DNA from: Bradyrhizobium sp. NAS96.2
GTDB taxonomy: Bacteria; Pseudomonadota; Alphaproteobacteria; Rhizobiales; Xanthobacteraceae
Direction of reading: 5' to 3'
DNA length: 64,000 nt
Assembly (NCBI RefSeq): GCF_001908235.1
Contig: NZ_LGHK01000077.1
Span: 1-64,000, forward strand
Shown here in pieces: positions 45,431-53,971 of the stretch (its first letter is position 1; every line of letters begins with the position of its first letter). The notes beneath the pieces were generated by a model. The model made no database searches. It saw nothing but the letters and a program-made list of their open reading frames with translations, and was not told the DNA's origin. The position numbers and the translations under genes are program-made.

Positions 45431-46960
45431 ATGCAGGCGATGACGTTCACTCTCCGCAAGCTCATCCTGGCGGCCGTCACATCTGCCGCCATGATTGCTG
45501 CCGCCATGACTGCGTGCCGGCCTGTTCTGGCCGAAGAACCTCGCAGCCTCGGTGATGCCGACGTCATGCAGCGGATCGACCGCGTCCTGAACGGCCTGAG
45601 GACGGCGATTGTCGTCGACGGCGATGCGCCAATGACGCTTGCCGATCGCATGAACGAACTGCACGTTCCCGGTGTCAGCATCGCGGTGATTCATGGCGGC
45701 GCCATCGAATGGGCGCGCGGCTTTGGCTCGGTCGCCATCGGCGGTCCGCCCGTGGTGCCGGAAACGCTGTTCCAGGCGGCCTCGATCAGCAAGCCGGTAA
45801 CCGCCATTGCCGCTCTGGCGCTGGCCCAGGCCGGCAAGCTCGATCTCGATGCGGACGTCAACGCTTCGCTCAAGAGCTGGAAGATTCCGAACTATCCGTA
45901 TTCCCTGTCCCGGGTGACAGTTCGACGGTTGCTGAGCCATACGGCCGGGACCAACGTGTCCTTCTACCCGGGCTATCAGGCCGGCCAGCCGGTCCCCTCT
46001 CTTCTCCAGATTCTCGACGGCACGCCGCCTGCGAACAGCGCGCCTGTCCGGGTCGAGCACGAACCCGGCAAGCAGGACCGCTATTCCGGCGGCGGCTATA
46101 CGATCGTTCAGCAACTGCTCGTCGACGTGACGGGGCGGCCGTTTCCTGCGCTGCTCGACGACGTCGTCCTCAAGCCTTTCGGGATGACGCATTCCAGCTT
46201 CGCACAGCCATTGCCTGCGGATCGTTTGACGATGGCCGCCACACCGTACCGGTCGGACGGCGCACCGGTGCCTGGCGGCCCGCATGTCTATCCCGAGCTG
46301 GCCGCCGCGGGATTATGGACGACGCCGACCGATCTCGCCCGTCTCTTGCTCGGTGTGCTGGATTCGTTGGCAGGTCGGAGCAATCCCGTTCTGTCGCAAT
46401 CGATGACGGCCGAGATGTTCTCGCCGGTTCTCGGCAGCGCCGACGGGCTACCCCCCGGGATCGGACGACGCGGGCTGGGCTGGCTGGTTCGCGGCTCGGC
46501 GCCCAACCGGCAATTCTGGCACAACGGGGTGAACGAGGGCTTCATCGACACCATGGTCATTTTCGAGAACGGCGATGGTGCCGTTGTCATGACCAACAGC
46601 TGGGGCGGTCGGATCCTCGTCGACGAGATCCTGCGCAGCATCGCGGCCGAGTACGGCTGGCCAGATCGCCAGGCCAAGGTCGGGAAGTTCATTGCGGTGA
46701 GCCCGCAGACGCTGGACCGTCTGGTCGGAACCTATCGGTTCTCGCCGGAATTTTCGATCCGCGTCACAAGGGAGGGCAATCGCCTGTTCAGCGAGGCGAC
46801 AGGGCAGGAGCGGCGCGAAATCTTCGCCACCAGCGATCACGAGTTCTTTTTCAAAATCGTCGTTGCCGTGCTGTCATTCGACACGGACGACCAGAACGCG
46901 GCAATGCAAGTGAGGCTTCACCAGGAAGGAACTGACTACGTCGGAAAGCGGCTGCCGTAG
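45431..46960 (+). CDS. Beta-lactamase-family serine hydrolase, tandem copy 3
   Basis: 509 residues, more divergent than copies 1 and 2. Catalytic SISK at 118-121, YSGGG (Tyr motif), and HNGVNEGF in place of the KTG region. The last ~90 residues (LDRLVGTYRFSPEFSIRVTR...) form a DUF3471-like beta domain found after many such hydrolases. N-terminal hydrophobic stretch ends MTACRP, a possible but atypical lipobox. GGAGG is 5 bases before ATG 45431. Gap to copy 2 is 21 bp, so an operon is likely. Confidence 0.87.
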   Translation: MQAMTFTLRKLILAAVTSAAMIAAAMTACRPVLAEEPRSLGDADVMQRIDRVLNGLRTAIVVDGDAPMTLADRMNELHVPGVSIAVIHGGAIEWARGFGSVAIGGPPVVPETLFQAASISKPVTAIAALALAQAGKLDLDADVNASLKSWKIPNYPYSLSRVTVRRLLSHTAGTNVSFYPGYQAGQPVPSLLQILDGTPPANSAPVRVEHEPGKQDRYSGGGYTIVQQLLVDVTGRPFPALLDDVVLKPFGMTHSSFAQPLPADRLTMAATPYRSDGAPVPGGPHVYPELAAAGLWTTPTDLARLLLGVLDSLAGRSNPVLSQSMTAEMFSPVLGSADGLPPGIGRRGLGWLVRGSAPNRQFWHNGVNEGFIDTMVIFENGDGAVVMTNSWGGRILVDEILRSIAAEYGWPDRQAKVGKFIAVSPQTLDRLVGTYRFSPEFSIRVTREGNRLFSEATGQERREIFATSDHEFFFKIVVAVLSFDTDDQNAAMQVRLHQEGTDYVGKRLP

Positions 46961-46964
46961 TTTG

Positions 46965-46999
46965 GCAGCCCGGATTTCGTGGAGCTCCATCCGGGCTGC
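46965..46999. terminator. Convergent terminator hairpin
   Basis: GCAGCCCGGAT (46965-46975) and ATCCGGGCTGC (46989-46999) pair perfectly over 11 bp. Lies between the third hydrolase stop and the convergent threonine aldolase stop at 47005. Confidence 0.65.
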
Positions 47000-47004
47000 G
47001 GGAG

Positions 47005-48072
47005 TTACGCCGCGCGCACGATGTCCCTGACGTGTCCGATCGTTTCCTCGATCATTGCTGCTGACACATCGAGATGCGTGCAGGCCCTGATCCGGCCGTC
47101 CATCATCGCGAGCGTCACGCCGCGCTTGCGCAGCTCGGCGACCATCTTGTCGCCCGAGACGCCGGCGCCGTCGGGCTTGAAGAAGACGAGGTTGGTCTCG
47201 GGCGTCTGCACCGCGATGCCGTTGATCTGCGACAGCCCGCGCGCCAGCGCCCGCGCATTGGCGTGGTCATCGGCGAGGCGGTCGACATGGTGATCGAGCG
47301 CGTGGATGCAGGCGGCGGCGCAGACGCCGGATTGCCGCATCGAGCCGCCGAGCCGCTGCTTCCAGCGCCAGACGTCGTCGATGAAGGCGCGGGTGCCGGC
47401 GATGGCGCCGCCGATCGGCGCGCCGAGGCCCTTGGAGAAATCGATCCAGGCCGAATCCCAGCCCGCCGTCATGTCGCGCGGCGAGATGCCGGATGCGACG
47501 GTCGCGTTCAGGAGCCGCGCGCCGTCCATATGGGTCGCCAGCCCGTGGGCCTTGGCGATGCTGACAACCTCATCCAGCGCGGCCTTCTTCCAGATCGTGC
47601 CGCCGCCGATATTGGCGGTCTGCTCGACGCTGACCAGCACCTGCGGCGGCTGATAGCGGGTGCGCGGATGCAGCGCGGCGCGGAAGGTGTCCGGCGTGAA
47701 CTGGCCGTCATCGCCCGGAAGCTGGGTGATCTGGAAGCCGCCGAGCGCGGCATGCGCGCCGCCCTCGCGCGCGATGATATGCGCGGTGGCATGCGCCAGG
47801 ATCTCGTCGCCGGGCCGGCAATAGGCGAGCGTCGCCGCGACGTTGCACATCGTGCCCGACGGCATGAACACGGCGGCTTCCTTGCCGAGCAGATCGGCGA
47901 CGCGCCCGCAAAGCTCGTTGGTGGTCGGATCGTCGCCGACCTGCTCGTCGCCGACCTCCGCCTTCGCCATCGCCTCGCGCATCGCCGGCGTCGGTTTCGT
48001 CTGGGTGTCCGACAGCAAGTTGATGCGGACGGCGGGCGCCTTCGGATCGGGGCGGGCAGGGGTGTAGTGCAT
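47005..48072 (-). CDS. Low-specificity threonine aldolase
   Basis: 355 residues, PLP fold type I. INLLSDTQTKPTPAMREAM is the family opening, VFMPSGTMCNVAATLAY binds the cofactor phosphate, HMDGARLLNATVASG carries the Asp, and DFSKGLGAPIGG the Schiff-base lysine. Splits L-threonine or allo-threonine to glycine and acetaldehyde in the cytosol; related beta-eliminating lyases cannot be excluded. AGGAAA precedes ATG 48072. Confidence 0.92.
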   Translation of the reverse strand: MHYTPARPDPKAPAVRINLLSDTQTKPTPAMREAMAKAEVGDEQVGDDPTTNELCGRVADLLGKEAAVFMPSGTMCNVAATLAYCRPGDEILAHATAHIIAREGGAHAALGGFQITQLPGDDGQFTPDTFRAALHPRTRYQPPQVLVSVEQTANIGGGTIWKKAALDEVVSIAKAHGLATHMDGARLLNATVASGISPRDMTAGWDSAWIDFSKGLGAPIGGAIAGTRAFIDDVWRWKQRLGGSMRQSGVCAAACIHALDHHVDRLADDHANARALARGLSQINGIAVQTPETNLVFFKPDGAGVSGDKMVAELRKRGVTLAMMDGRIRACTHLDVSAAMIEETIGHVRDIVRAA

Positions 48073-48112
48073 GGCTTTCCTCATCGCTGGGCGCTGGGGT
48101 GCGATTTCGCCG

Positions 48113-48391
48113 CTAGCGTATGGGCCTCCGGGCCGCGTGACGAAACCGCATTATGATAATTTCGGTCGGCGTTACGCGGTAGTCGATCAGGTAGGGGTAT
48201 GGCGTGACTGAAAGCCGCCGGACACCTGGACGGCTCGTCGTACGCCCTGCGCGGGGCTGCTCTTGCAGTAGCGTGACAAGGGTCAGGATGCGGTCTCGAA
48301 CGTGGACCGCGCCTTGAGGCGATCGTGCTTCAACATAGGAGAGCGCTTGATCGATCTGAACAAGGGCGCGTCGCGTATAGCGGACGTTCAC
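48113..48391 (-). CDS. RelE/ParE-family toxin
   Basis: 92 residues. RYTRRALVQIDQALSYVEARSP, RILTLVTLLQEQPRAGRTTS and the C-terminal VTPYPYLIDYRVTPTEIIIMRFRHAAR match ParE/RelE toxins; the ending IxxxRxxHxxR is typical. GTG 48391 overlaps the antitoxin stop in GTGA, a common coupling for such pairs. GTG 48409 is an alternative. Whether it targets gyrase (ParE) or the ribosome (RelE) is not set by sequence. Confidence 0.88.
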   Translation of the reverse strand: MNVRYTRRALVQIDQALSYVEARSPQGAVHVRDRILTLVTLLQEQPRAGRTTSRPGVRRLSVTPYPYLIDYRVTPTEIIIMRFRHAARRPIR

Positions 48392-48615
48392 AGCCCGTGC
48401 TTGCTCCACATCGCGCGAACTTCCTCGTCCGTTGCCAACTCGCCACGCGCGATCTCGGCGTCGGCTTCAGCCAGGTCGGCGTCTTCTTCCGGCGTGAGCT
48501 GGAGCGGCGGCTGGTCGACTCCAGCAAGCTGCAGCACGATGCGCGCGAGCTCGTCCTGCTCCGTGTCGGGCAAATTTGAAACCGTATCGAACGCTTGTTC
48601 GAGTAACCGGGTCAT
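48388..48615 (-). CDS. Antitoxin of the ParE-type pair
   Basis: 75 residues. LPDTEQDELARIVLQLAGVD is followed by an acidic tail ending EIARGELATDEEVRAMWSKHGL, a motif set I associate with rhizobial ParE/RelE antitoxins. No ribbon-helix-helix start is clear, so DNA binding is unproven. AAGAGG lies about 9 bases before ATG 48615. Located just downstream of the rpsD terminator on the same strand. Confidence 0.8.
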   Translation of the reverse strand: MTRLLEQAFDTVSNLPDTEQDELARIVLQLAGVDQPPLQLTPEEDADLAEADAEIARGELATDEEVRAMWSKHGL

Positions 48616-48674
48616 CGGCAAGAACCTCTTCGCTGCCAAGTCCTGCACATAATAGTCGTCTCGTAGCCAAACAA

Positions 48675-48701
48675 AAAGGCCCCGGCAAAACCGGGGCCTT
48701 T
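48675..48701 (-). terminator. Intrinsic terminator of rpsD
   Basis: Perfect 11-bp arms AAAGGCCCCGG (48675-48685) and CCGGGGCCTTT (48691-48701) with a 5-base loop; on the minus strand the stem is followed by TTTTTGTTT. A strong Rho-independent terminator 24 bp after the rpsD stop. Confidence 0.9.
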
Positions 48702-48724
48702 CCGAACTCGCAATGCTGAACTGA

Positions 48725-49342
48725 TCAGCGCGAATAGAATTCGACGATCAGGTGCGGCTCCATCTGCACCGGGAACGGCACGTCCGAGAGGCCGGGGGTG
48801 CGCGCGTACTTCGCGGTCATCTTGGAGTGATCGACTTCGATGAAGTCGGGCACGTCACGCTCGGGCAGCTGGCTCGCTTCCAGCACCGGGGTGAGCTGCT
48901 TGGAGGATTCCTTGACCTCGACGACGTCGCCGACCTTCAGCTTGTAGCTGCCGATGTTGACCTTGCGGCCGTTCACCTTGACGTGGCCGTGGTTGATGAA
49001 CTGGCGCGCGGCGAACATCGTGGAGACGAACTTGGCGCGATACACCACGGTGTCGAGACGGCGCTCGAGCAGGCCGATCAGGTTCTCGCCGGTGTCGCCC
49101 TTGAGGCGGCTGGCTTCGACATAGATGCCGTGGAACTGGCGCTCGGAAATGTTGGCGTAGTAGCCCTTGAGCTTCTGCTTGGCGCGGAGCTGCACGCCGA
49201 AGTCGGAGAGCTTGCCCTTGCGGCGCTGGCCGTGCTGGCCGGGGCCGTATTCGCGGCGGTTCACGGGGCTCTTCGGGCGGCCCCAGATATTCTGGCCCAT
49301 GCGGCGATCGATCTTGTACTTCGCCTCACTGCGCTTTGTCAT
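48725..49342 (-). CDS. rpsD: 30S ribosomal protein S4
   Basis: 205 residues, normal length. N-terminal [16 protein letters not shown], then the S4 RNA-binding domain [20 protein letters not shown] and [20 protein letters not shown]. Primary 16S rRNA-binding protein of the small subunit. AGAGGAC precedes ATG 49342. It stands alone, not in an rp operon, as is usual in Rhizobiales. Confidence 0.98.
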   Translation of the reverse strand: MTKRSEAKYKIDRRMGQNIWGRPKSPVNRREYGPGQHGQRRKGKLSDFGVQLRAKQKLKGYYANISERQFHGIYVEASRLKGDTGENLIGLLERRLDTVVYRAKFVSTMFAARQFINHGHVKVNGRKVNIGSYKLKVGDVVEVKESSKQLTPVLEASQLPERDVPDFIEVDHSKMTAKYARTPGLSDVPFPVQMEPHLIVEFYSR

Positions 49343-49611
49343 CGCGTCCTCTTTGCATAGCCGTCGCATCAAGCGGCCGGCGTTTTGTCAATCTAGGGTT
49401 TGAGGAGACGCGCCCTCCTGTGTACCGGCCAGAAGGCCCGTACCGACAGGTTCGCCTCGAAAGCTCGGGGAGAACCACGGGTCGCGAAACGCTTCGCGGG
49501 CCGAAACCGGCCCGCGAGCAAGGGTGGTCTTAAGGAGAAAGTCCGGTCCTGTCAAACGAAACGGAGGGCGTTTTGGGCCGAATCGGCGTCAAAATTGGCC
49601 GGTTTCAGCCC

Positions 49612-50397
49612 TCAAGGCCGGTTTCCGGCCGCGCGGACCGGCCGGGCGTCGGCGTGCGGCCGGATCGTGCCCAATTCCGCGGCGATTTCGCCGCCCAGCA
49701 CGTGCTCAAGCCGGGTCAGGGTCTCCGCGATCAGGGCGGCGTCGCAGACCAGATGGTCCCAGCGCAGCACCACATCGACGGTTTGGTCCGGCTTGATCAC
49801 GCCATAGCTCAGCAGGAAGGGCCCCGGGCTCAGCGCGTGCAACTCGCCGGGGCCATAGGCCGCGACCGAGGTCACGCCGAAGCTGCCGCAGAAATTGGCG
49901 CGCTGCCGGCCGAAATTCAGCCCGATCGCCCAGGCGAGGCGGCGCAGCGGAAGCGGCAGGCGCGTCACACAGAGGGTTTTGCGGAACGAGGGGATCTCGT
50001 GCAGCGGCGCGGTCTTGGCGCGCCGGATCAGCGCATCGACATCGCTCAGCGCCATCTCGTCGGCGGCGCAGACGCGCTCGAACAGCACGCAGTCCTCACC
50101 CTTCTCAACGCGCGCAATGGCCACCATGCCGACGCTGCGCGGCAACACGTAGAGGCAGGGCCACGGCAATTTGACGTGCAGCGTGCGCAAGGTCGGCTCG
50201 GTCTTGGCGACCAGCGCGAATGCCTTGACGAAGATGGCGGCCCAGCCCGGTGCCTGTGCCGCGCGTGCGCGGGCCTCGACCACCGCACGAACGTTCAGCG
50301 AGCGCGTCAGGGAGACGAACGGCACGCCGGCCGATGCGTACATCAGATCGGCAACGAGACGGCGCGGCAATGAAATCCGACGAAACTTACCGCGCAT
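49612..50397 (-). CDS. Orphan E2/CAT-fold acyltransferase-like protein
   Basis: 261 residues. The C-terminal RWDHLVCDAALIAETLTRLE resembles the HRxxDG catalytic motif of 2-oxoacid dehydrogenase acyltransferases (chloramphenicol acetyltransferase fold), here DHLVCDA. NLNVRAVVEARARA and GPGEL...LLSYGVIK support the fold. There is no lipoyl or E3-binding domain, so it cannot be a normal E2. Function unknown. Its upstream region has no gene within 119 bp. Confidence 0.6.
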   Translation of the reverse strand: MRGKFRRISLPRRLVADLMYASAGVPFVSLTRSLNVRAVVEARARAAQAPGWAAIFVKAFALVAKTEPTLRTLHVKLPWPCLYVLPRSVGMVAIARVEKGEDCVLFERVCAADEMALSDVDALIRRAKTAPLHEIPSFRKTLCVTRLPLPLRRLAWAIGLNFGRQRANFCGSFGVTSVAAYGPGELHALSPGPFLLSYGVIKPDQTVDVVLRWDHLVCDAALIAETLTRLEHVLGGEIAAELGTIRPHADARPVRAAGNRP

Positions 50398-50516
50398 CTG
50401 TCCGGTTCAAATCCTTGCAAACAGGCAAAACATCAAAGGCCCGGCGAACTCAAATTGTCGCTCGCCGCACCTGAAGCTGACATGAACCGATTGGTCGGAG
50501 ACCAATCGGTTCGGGT

Positions 50517-50927
50517 TCACGGCGCTGGTTTCGCCAAGGGCTCGCCGGCCTTGACCACGTAGACGCCGAGCACCTTGAGCGGCTTGTCGCCGGAAGTCTT
50601 GGCGTCGTGCACCGCGCCTTCCGGAATCTGGTAGGAATCGCCCGCCTTCAGCTTCAGCGGCGGCTTGCCGTCGATCACAAGCTCCAACTCGCCTTCGAGC
50701 ACATAGCCGGTTTCAGCACCGGGATGGCTGTGACGCCCCGACGCACCCCCCGCCGGAACCTCGGCAATCGCGGTGACTGTGTTGTAGCCCGCCGGAAAAT
50801 CGACCTTTTGCAGTGGCGTTCGCTTGATGCCGCTCTGCTGCGCCAAGGCAGCGCCAGCACCGACAAAGGCAGCGCCGGCGCCGGCAAACGCAATCACGGT
50901 GAGACCAAGCAGCAATTTCCTGAACAT
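50517..50927 (-). CDS. Exported cupin-domain protein
   Basis: 136 residues. Signal peptide MFRKLLLGLTVIAFAGAGAA... ending ALA-QQ; the cupin has motif 1 GGASGRHSHPGAETGYVLEG with the metal histidines and motif 2 DSYQIPEGAVHDAKT. A periplasmic metal-binding beta-barrel; substrate unknown. GGAGGA precedes ATG 50927 and decides against longer in-frame starts. Confidence 0.88.
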   Translation of the reverse strand: MFRKLLLGLTVIAFAGAGAAFVGAGAALAQQSGIKRTPLQKVDFPAGYNTVTAIAEVPAGGASGRHSHPGAETGYVLEGELELVIDGKPPLKLKAGDSYQIPEGAVHDAKTSGDKPLKVLGVYVVKAGEPLAKPAP

Positions 50928-51201
50928 GCAATATCCTCCCAACCCGCGAAACTCTAGCAGCGTGGAATCGCGGCGAAAAGCGGGCGCTGTGTGATGTATG
51001 CTTTCGACATTGGGATTAGTCCGTTCATCCAATAACGCTTGGCCGTCGTGGAATTATCCGCGGCCGAGCTTACAGAGGGCTGACAAGCTGTTCAGGAAAT
51101 TGCAGCGCTCGGCGTTCAGCTGATCGCAGCACGCCGAGTTGTGCTGCGGTTCCTCCGTGACATCACTGGAACTTGTTCGCCGGCGCGAGCACGCGACACG
51201 C

Positions 51202-51978
51202 CTACCGCTTGATCCCCGCAAACGCAGCTGCGATGCCGCGCTGGAACAGCGACCAGTCGAAGCCGAGCGCGAGCGCGAGGTAGCCGCGGTCGATCATCGC
51301 ATTGGCCTGCTCGGCGGTGCGCGCGACGCCGCCGATCGGCACGCCGCTCTTCAGGATGCCTTCCTCGGCGCGCTGCATCAGTGCGACCACTTCGGGATCG
51401 TCGGGCAGGCCGCGCTTGTTGATCGAGGTGGCGAGATCGCCGGGGCCGATCACCGCGAGGTCGATGCCGGGCGTTGCCATGATCTCGTCGATGCGGTTGA
51501 CGGCTTCGACATGCTCGATCGTGATCATGCAGATCATGTCGTCGTCGGCGGTCGCCATGTAGTCGTTCATCGAGACGCCCCAGCGGAACGGCGCATGGAA
51601 CGGGCCCCAGAGCCGATCGCCTTTTGGCGGATAGCGTACGCTGCGCACGGCTTTTGCGGCGTCGTCGCGGTTGCAGATCATCGGGAAGTTGATGCCGAGC
51701 GCGCCGATATCCATCGGCGCCTTGGCGAGGTGCGGCTCATTGGCGGCGATCCGCACCATCGGCACGCATGGCGTCCCTGAGGTCGCCACGATCATCGCAT
51801 GCGCGGTGCCGAGATCGATCGGGCCGTGCTCGAGATCGACGATGATCCAGTCCAGCGACTGCGCCATGATCTGCACGGTCTGGATGCTCGGGATGGTCGC
51901 GATCGCGCCGAAGGTCGGGTGCTTGTCGCGCCACGCCTTGCGCAGGCGGTTGAGCGGCGTCAGCGGTGCTGAGGTCAA
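51202..51978 (-). CDS. HpcH/HpaI-family 2-oxo acid aldolase
   Basis: 258 residues, (beta/alpha)8 class II aldolase. DWIIVDLEHGPIDLG, VPMVRIAANEP, MICMITIEHVEAVNRIDEI (metal Glu) and GIDLAVIGPGDLATSI (metal Asp) are the family motifs. Splits 4-hydroxy-2-oxo acids to pyruvate and an aldehyde. TTG 51978 with GGGAGC upstream; no ATG fits. It is 61 bp downstream of murI on the same strand. Confidence 0.88.
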   Translation of the reverse strand: MTSAPLTPLNRLRKAWRDKHPTFGAIATIPSIQTVQIMAQSLDWIIVDLEHGPIDLGTAHAMIVATSGTPCVPMVRIAANEPHLAKAPMDIGALGINFPMICNRDDAAKAVRSVRYPPKGDRLWGPFHAPFRWGVSMNDYMATADDDMICMITIEHVEAVNRIDEIMATPGIDLAVIGPGDLATSINKRGLPDDPEVVALMQRAEEGILKSGVPIGGVARTAEQANAMIDRGYLALALGFDWSLFQRGIAAAFAGIKR

Positions 51979-52039
51979 ATGCGGTGCTCCCTCGGTGAGG
52001 CGAGGGCAAACTAGCAGCGCGCTGTGACGGCGGAAAGGA

Positions 52040-52837
52040 TCAGGCCGGGACGCGGCCGCCGAAGAATGGCGTCAGCGCCGCGCTCAGGGTGTGCGGGCGC
52101 TTCGAGGTGAAGATCATCTCGGCGCCGGCCGTATCGCTCGCGGTGCCTACCGGGCCGAGCAGGTAGGCGACGCGGCGGGCGATCGCCGGCGCCGGATCGA
52201 TCCAGTCGACCGCCCAGGGCGCGAGCCGCCTCAGCCGTTCCAGCAGCAGCGGATAATGCGTGCAGGCCAGCACGACCGTATCGGTGCGGGCCGGGTCGCC
52301 AGCGCCAGTGCCGACGAAGCAGGGCGCGAGCTCGGCCGCGATGTCCTCGTCGCGCACCGTCTGGCCGCTGAGGGCGGCTTCGGCCAGCGAGGCGAGTTCG
52401 CCGGAGCCGACCAGCGTCACCTCGCAGCCTTGCGCGAAATCCGAAATCAGCTTGCGGGTATATTCGCGCTTCACGGTGCCCCTGGTGCCCAGCACCGAGA
52501 CGCGCCGGGTCTTCGACGAGGCGCAGGCCGGCTTGATCGCCGGCACCGTGCCGACGAAGGGCAAAGGATATGCGTCGCGCAGATGCGACATGACCAGGGT
52601 GGATGCCGTGTTGCAGGCAATCACGACCAGATCGGGCGCGTGCGCCTCGATCAGCTCGCCGACCAACGGCACCACGCGGGCGATGATCTCGTCCTCGGTG
52701 TGGTGGCCATAGGGGAAGTACGCATCGTCGGCGACATAGACAAAGTGCGCGTCGGACCGGGCGCGGACGATCTCGCGCAGCACGGTGAGGCCGCCGAGGC
52801 CGGAATCGAACACAAGGATGGTCGGGGGAGTGGACAC
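52040..52837 (-). CDS. murI: Glutamate racemase
   Basis: 265 residues. DSGLGGLTVLRE, VVIACNTASTLVMS with the first catalytic Cys and VVLACTHYPLLLERL with the second. Makes D-glutamate for peptidoglycan. GTG start at 52837. The proximity to rpsD and purB is an arrangement I recall from Bradyrhizobium chromosomes. Confidence 0.95.
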   Translation of the reverse strand: MSTPPTILVFDSGLGGLTVLREIVRARSDAHFVYVADDAYFPYGHHTEDEIIARVVPLVGELIEAHAPDLVVIACNTASTLVMSHLRDAYPLPFVGTVPAIKPACASSKTRRVSVLGTRGTVKREYTRKLISDFAQGCEVTLVGSGELASLAEAALSGQTVRDEDIAAELAPCFVGTGAGDPARTDTVVLACTHYPLLLERLRRLAPWAVDWIDPAPAIARRVAYLLGPVGTASDTAGAEMIFTSKRPHTLSAALTPFFGGRVPA

Positions 52838-53010
52838 GGTGAAAAGTCTATCCGAAGCAGGGTTACCATTCAGTTGTCTTTGCCTGCCCGGCCTTTGGGG
52901 CCGACAAAAGGCAGTGAAGGCGGGAATTTCATATGGCCTTGACCGATCCCTGCAAGTATCACGGCAAACTATTGCCGCGACGTGCGAAATCCTGACGGGG
53001 CCATTCGACC

Positions 53011-53574
53011 ATGATCCGCAATACCACCGTGAGCTGGGGTTCGCTCGCCCGGGCGTTCCACTGGGTGCTCGGCATCGCCATCATCGGCATGCTGGCCTAT
53101 GGCTGGTGGATGAACCACATCCCGGCGCGGGCGGACAAGTTCTTCTATCGGTCGATCCACGCCGACATCGGCTATCTGGTGCTGCTGCTCACGGTGCTCA
53201 GGCTGGTCTGGCGCGGGGTCAATCCGACGCCGGCACTGCCGGCCGATATGCCCAGCTGGCAAAGGATCGCCGCCCGGATCAACCACGGCGCGCTCTATGC
53301 GGTCACCATCCTGGTCGCAATGCTGGGCTGGGCGCATTCCGGCTCCCGCGCGCAGGACTATTCGAGCTTCTTCGGCCTGTTCCGCGTGCCCCAGATCACC
53401 TCGCCGGACAAGGCGGCGGCGGATGCCTATGAAGGCCGTCACATCTTCTTCGCCTATGTGCTACTGGCGCTGATCGTGCTGCATCTCGCCGCGGTCGCCT
53501 TCCATCATTTTGTCAAGCGCGACCGCGTCGCCGCGCGGATGATCGGCGCTCATACCGCCGACCAGGTCAGGTAG
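53011..53574 (+). CDS. Cytochrome b561
   Basis: 187 residues, four TM helices with haem histidines: ARAFHWVLGIAIIGMLAYGW, SIHADIGYLVLLLTVLRLVW, NHGALYAVTILVAMLGWAHS and YVLLALIVLHLAAVAFHH. A diheme inner-membrane electron carrier of the prokaryotic b561 family. Follows divergent murI by 170 bp. Confidence 0.92.
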   Translation: MIRNTTVSWGSLARAFHWVLGIAIIGMLAYGWWMNHIPARADKFFYRSIHADIGYLVLLLTVLRLVWRGVNPTPALPADMPSWQRIAARINHGALYAVTILVAMLGWAHSGSRAQDYSSFFGLFRVPQITSPDKAAADAYEGRHIFFAYVLLALIVLHLAAVAFHHFVKRDRVAARMIGAHTADQVR

Positions 53575-53618
53575 CCCGCGTAAACGCTTCCGCACGGGAT
53601 GCTGACGGCCGTTGGCGG

Positions 53619-53945
53619 ATGCCGGACGAGAGCGCACCGCATGCGGCCACCTGGATGGCGTTCGCCCACGACACGAAACTTTGGCGCAAGCCGCACCTGC
53701 TTCCGGTGGTCAGGCAAAACCTTGCGCTGATTGCGCAGGCGACCGCGGCTCATGATGAGCCCGTGAACATGCTGGTGCATAAGGAGGACTACGAGGTCGC
53801 CGCGCGGCTGTGCGGGCCCCGGGTCACCCTCGTCGTCCAGCCGTTCGATGATGTGTGGACCCGCGACAGCGCGGCATTCACTGCGTCACGCAACAGCAGC
53901 CGCGTGCATGACATGCATAAAGGCCGCGACATGGTCGCGGCCTGA
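53619..53945 (+). pseudogene. Truncated agmatine deiminase / peptidyl-arginine deiminase-like gene
   Basis: The first ~90 residues match the N-terminus of agmatine deiminase: MPDESAPHAATWMAF, VRQNLALIAQATA, MLVHKEDYEVAARLCGP and DDVWTRDSAAF (the conserved D-W-x-R-D block). After AAF homology stops and the frame runs 30 more codons into a terminator hairpin. The full enzyme has about 330-370 residues, so the catalytic cysteine and histidine are gone. Downstream DNA belongs to the opposite-strand amidohydrolase, so the 3' part was deleted. Confidence 0.75.
53921..53943 (-). terminator. Terminator of the M20 amidohydrolase gene
   Basis: AGGCCGCGAC (53921-53930) pairs perfectly with GTCGCGGCCT (53934-53943), loop ATG; on the minus strand TTTATG follows. 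Confidence 0.7.
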
Positions 53946-53971
53946 CGCTTTGCGATTGAACGGACGACGCC

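Noticed and set aside
42763-46960. Antibiotic resistance function for the three hydrolases
   Set aside because: SxxK and Tyr motifs show the fold only; the KTG motif is not clear and most chromosomal relatives are esterases or peptidases.
50403-50413. GGTTCAAATCC, the T-loop consensus of a tRNA
   Set aside because: The flanking bases do not form acceptor, D or anticodon stems.
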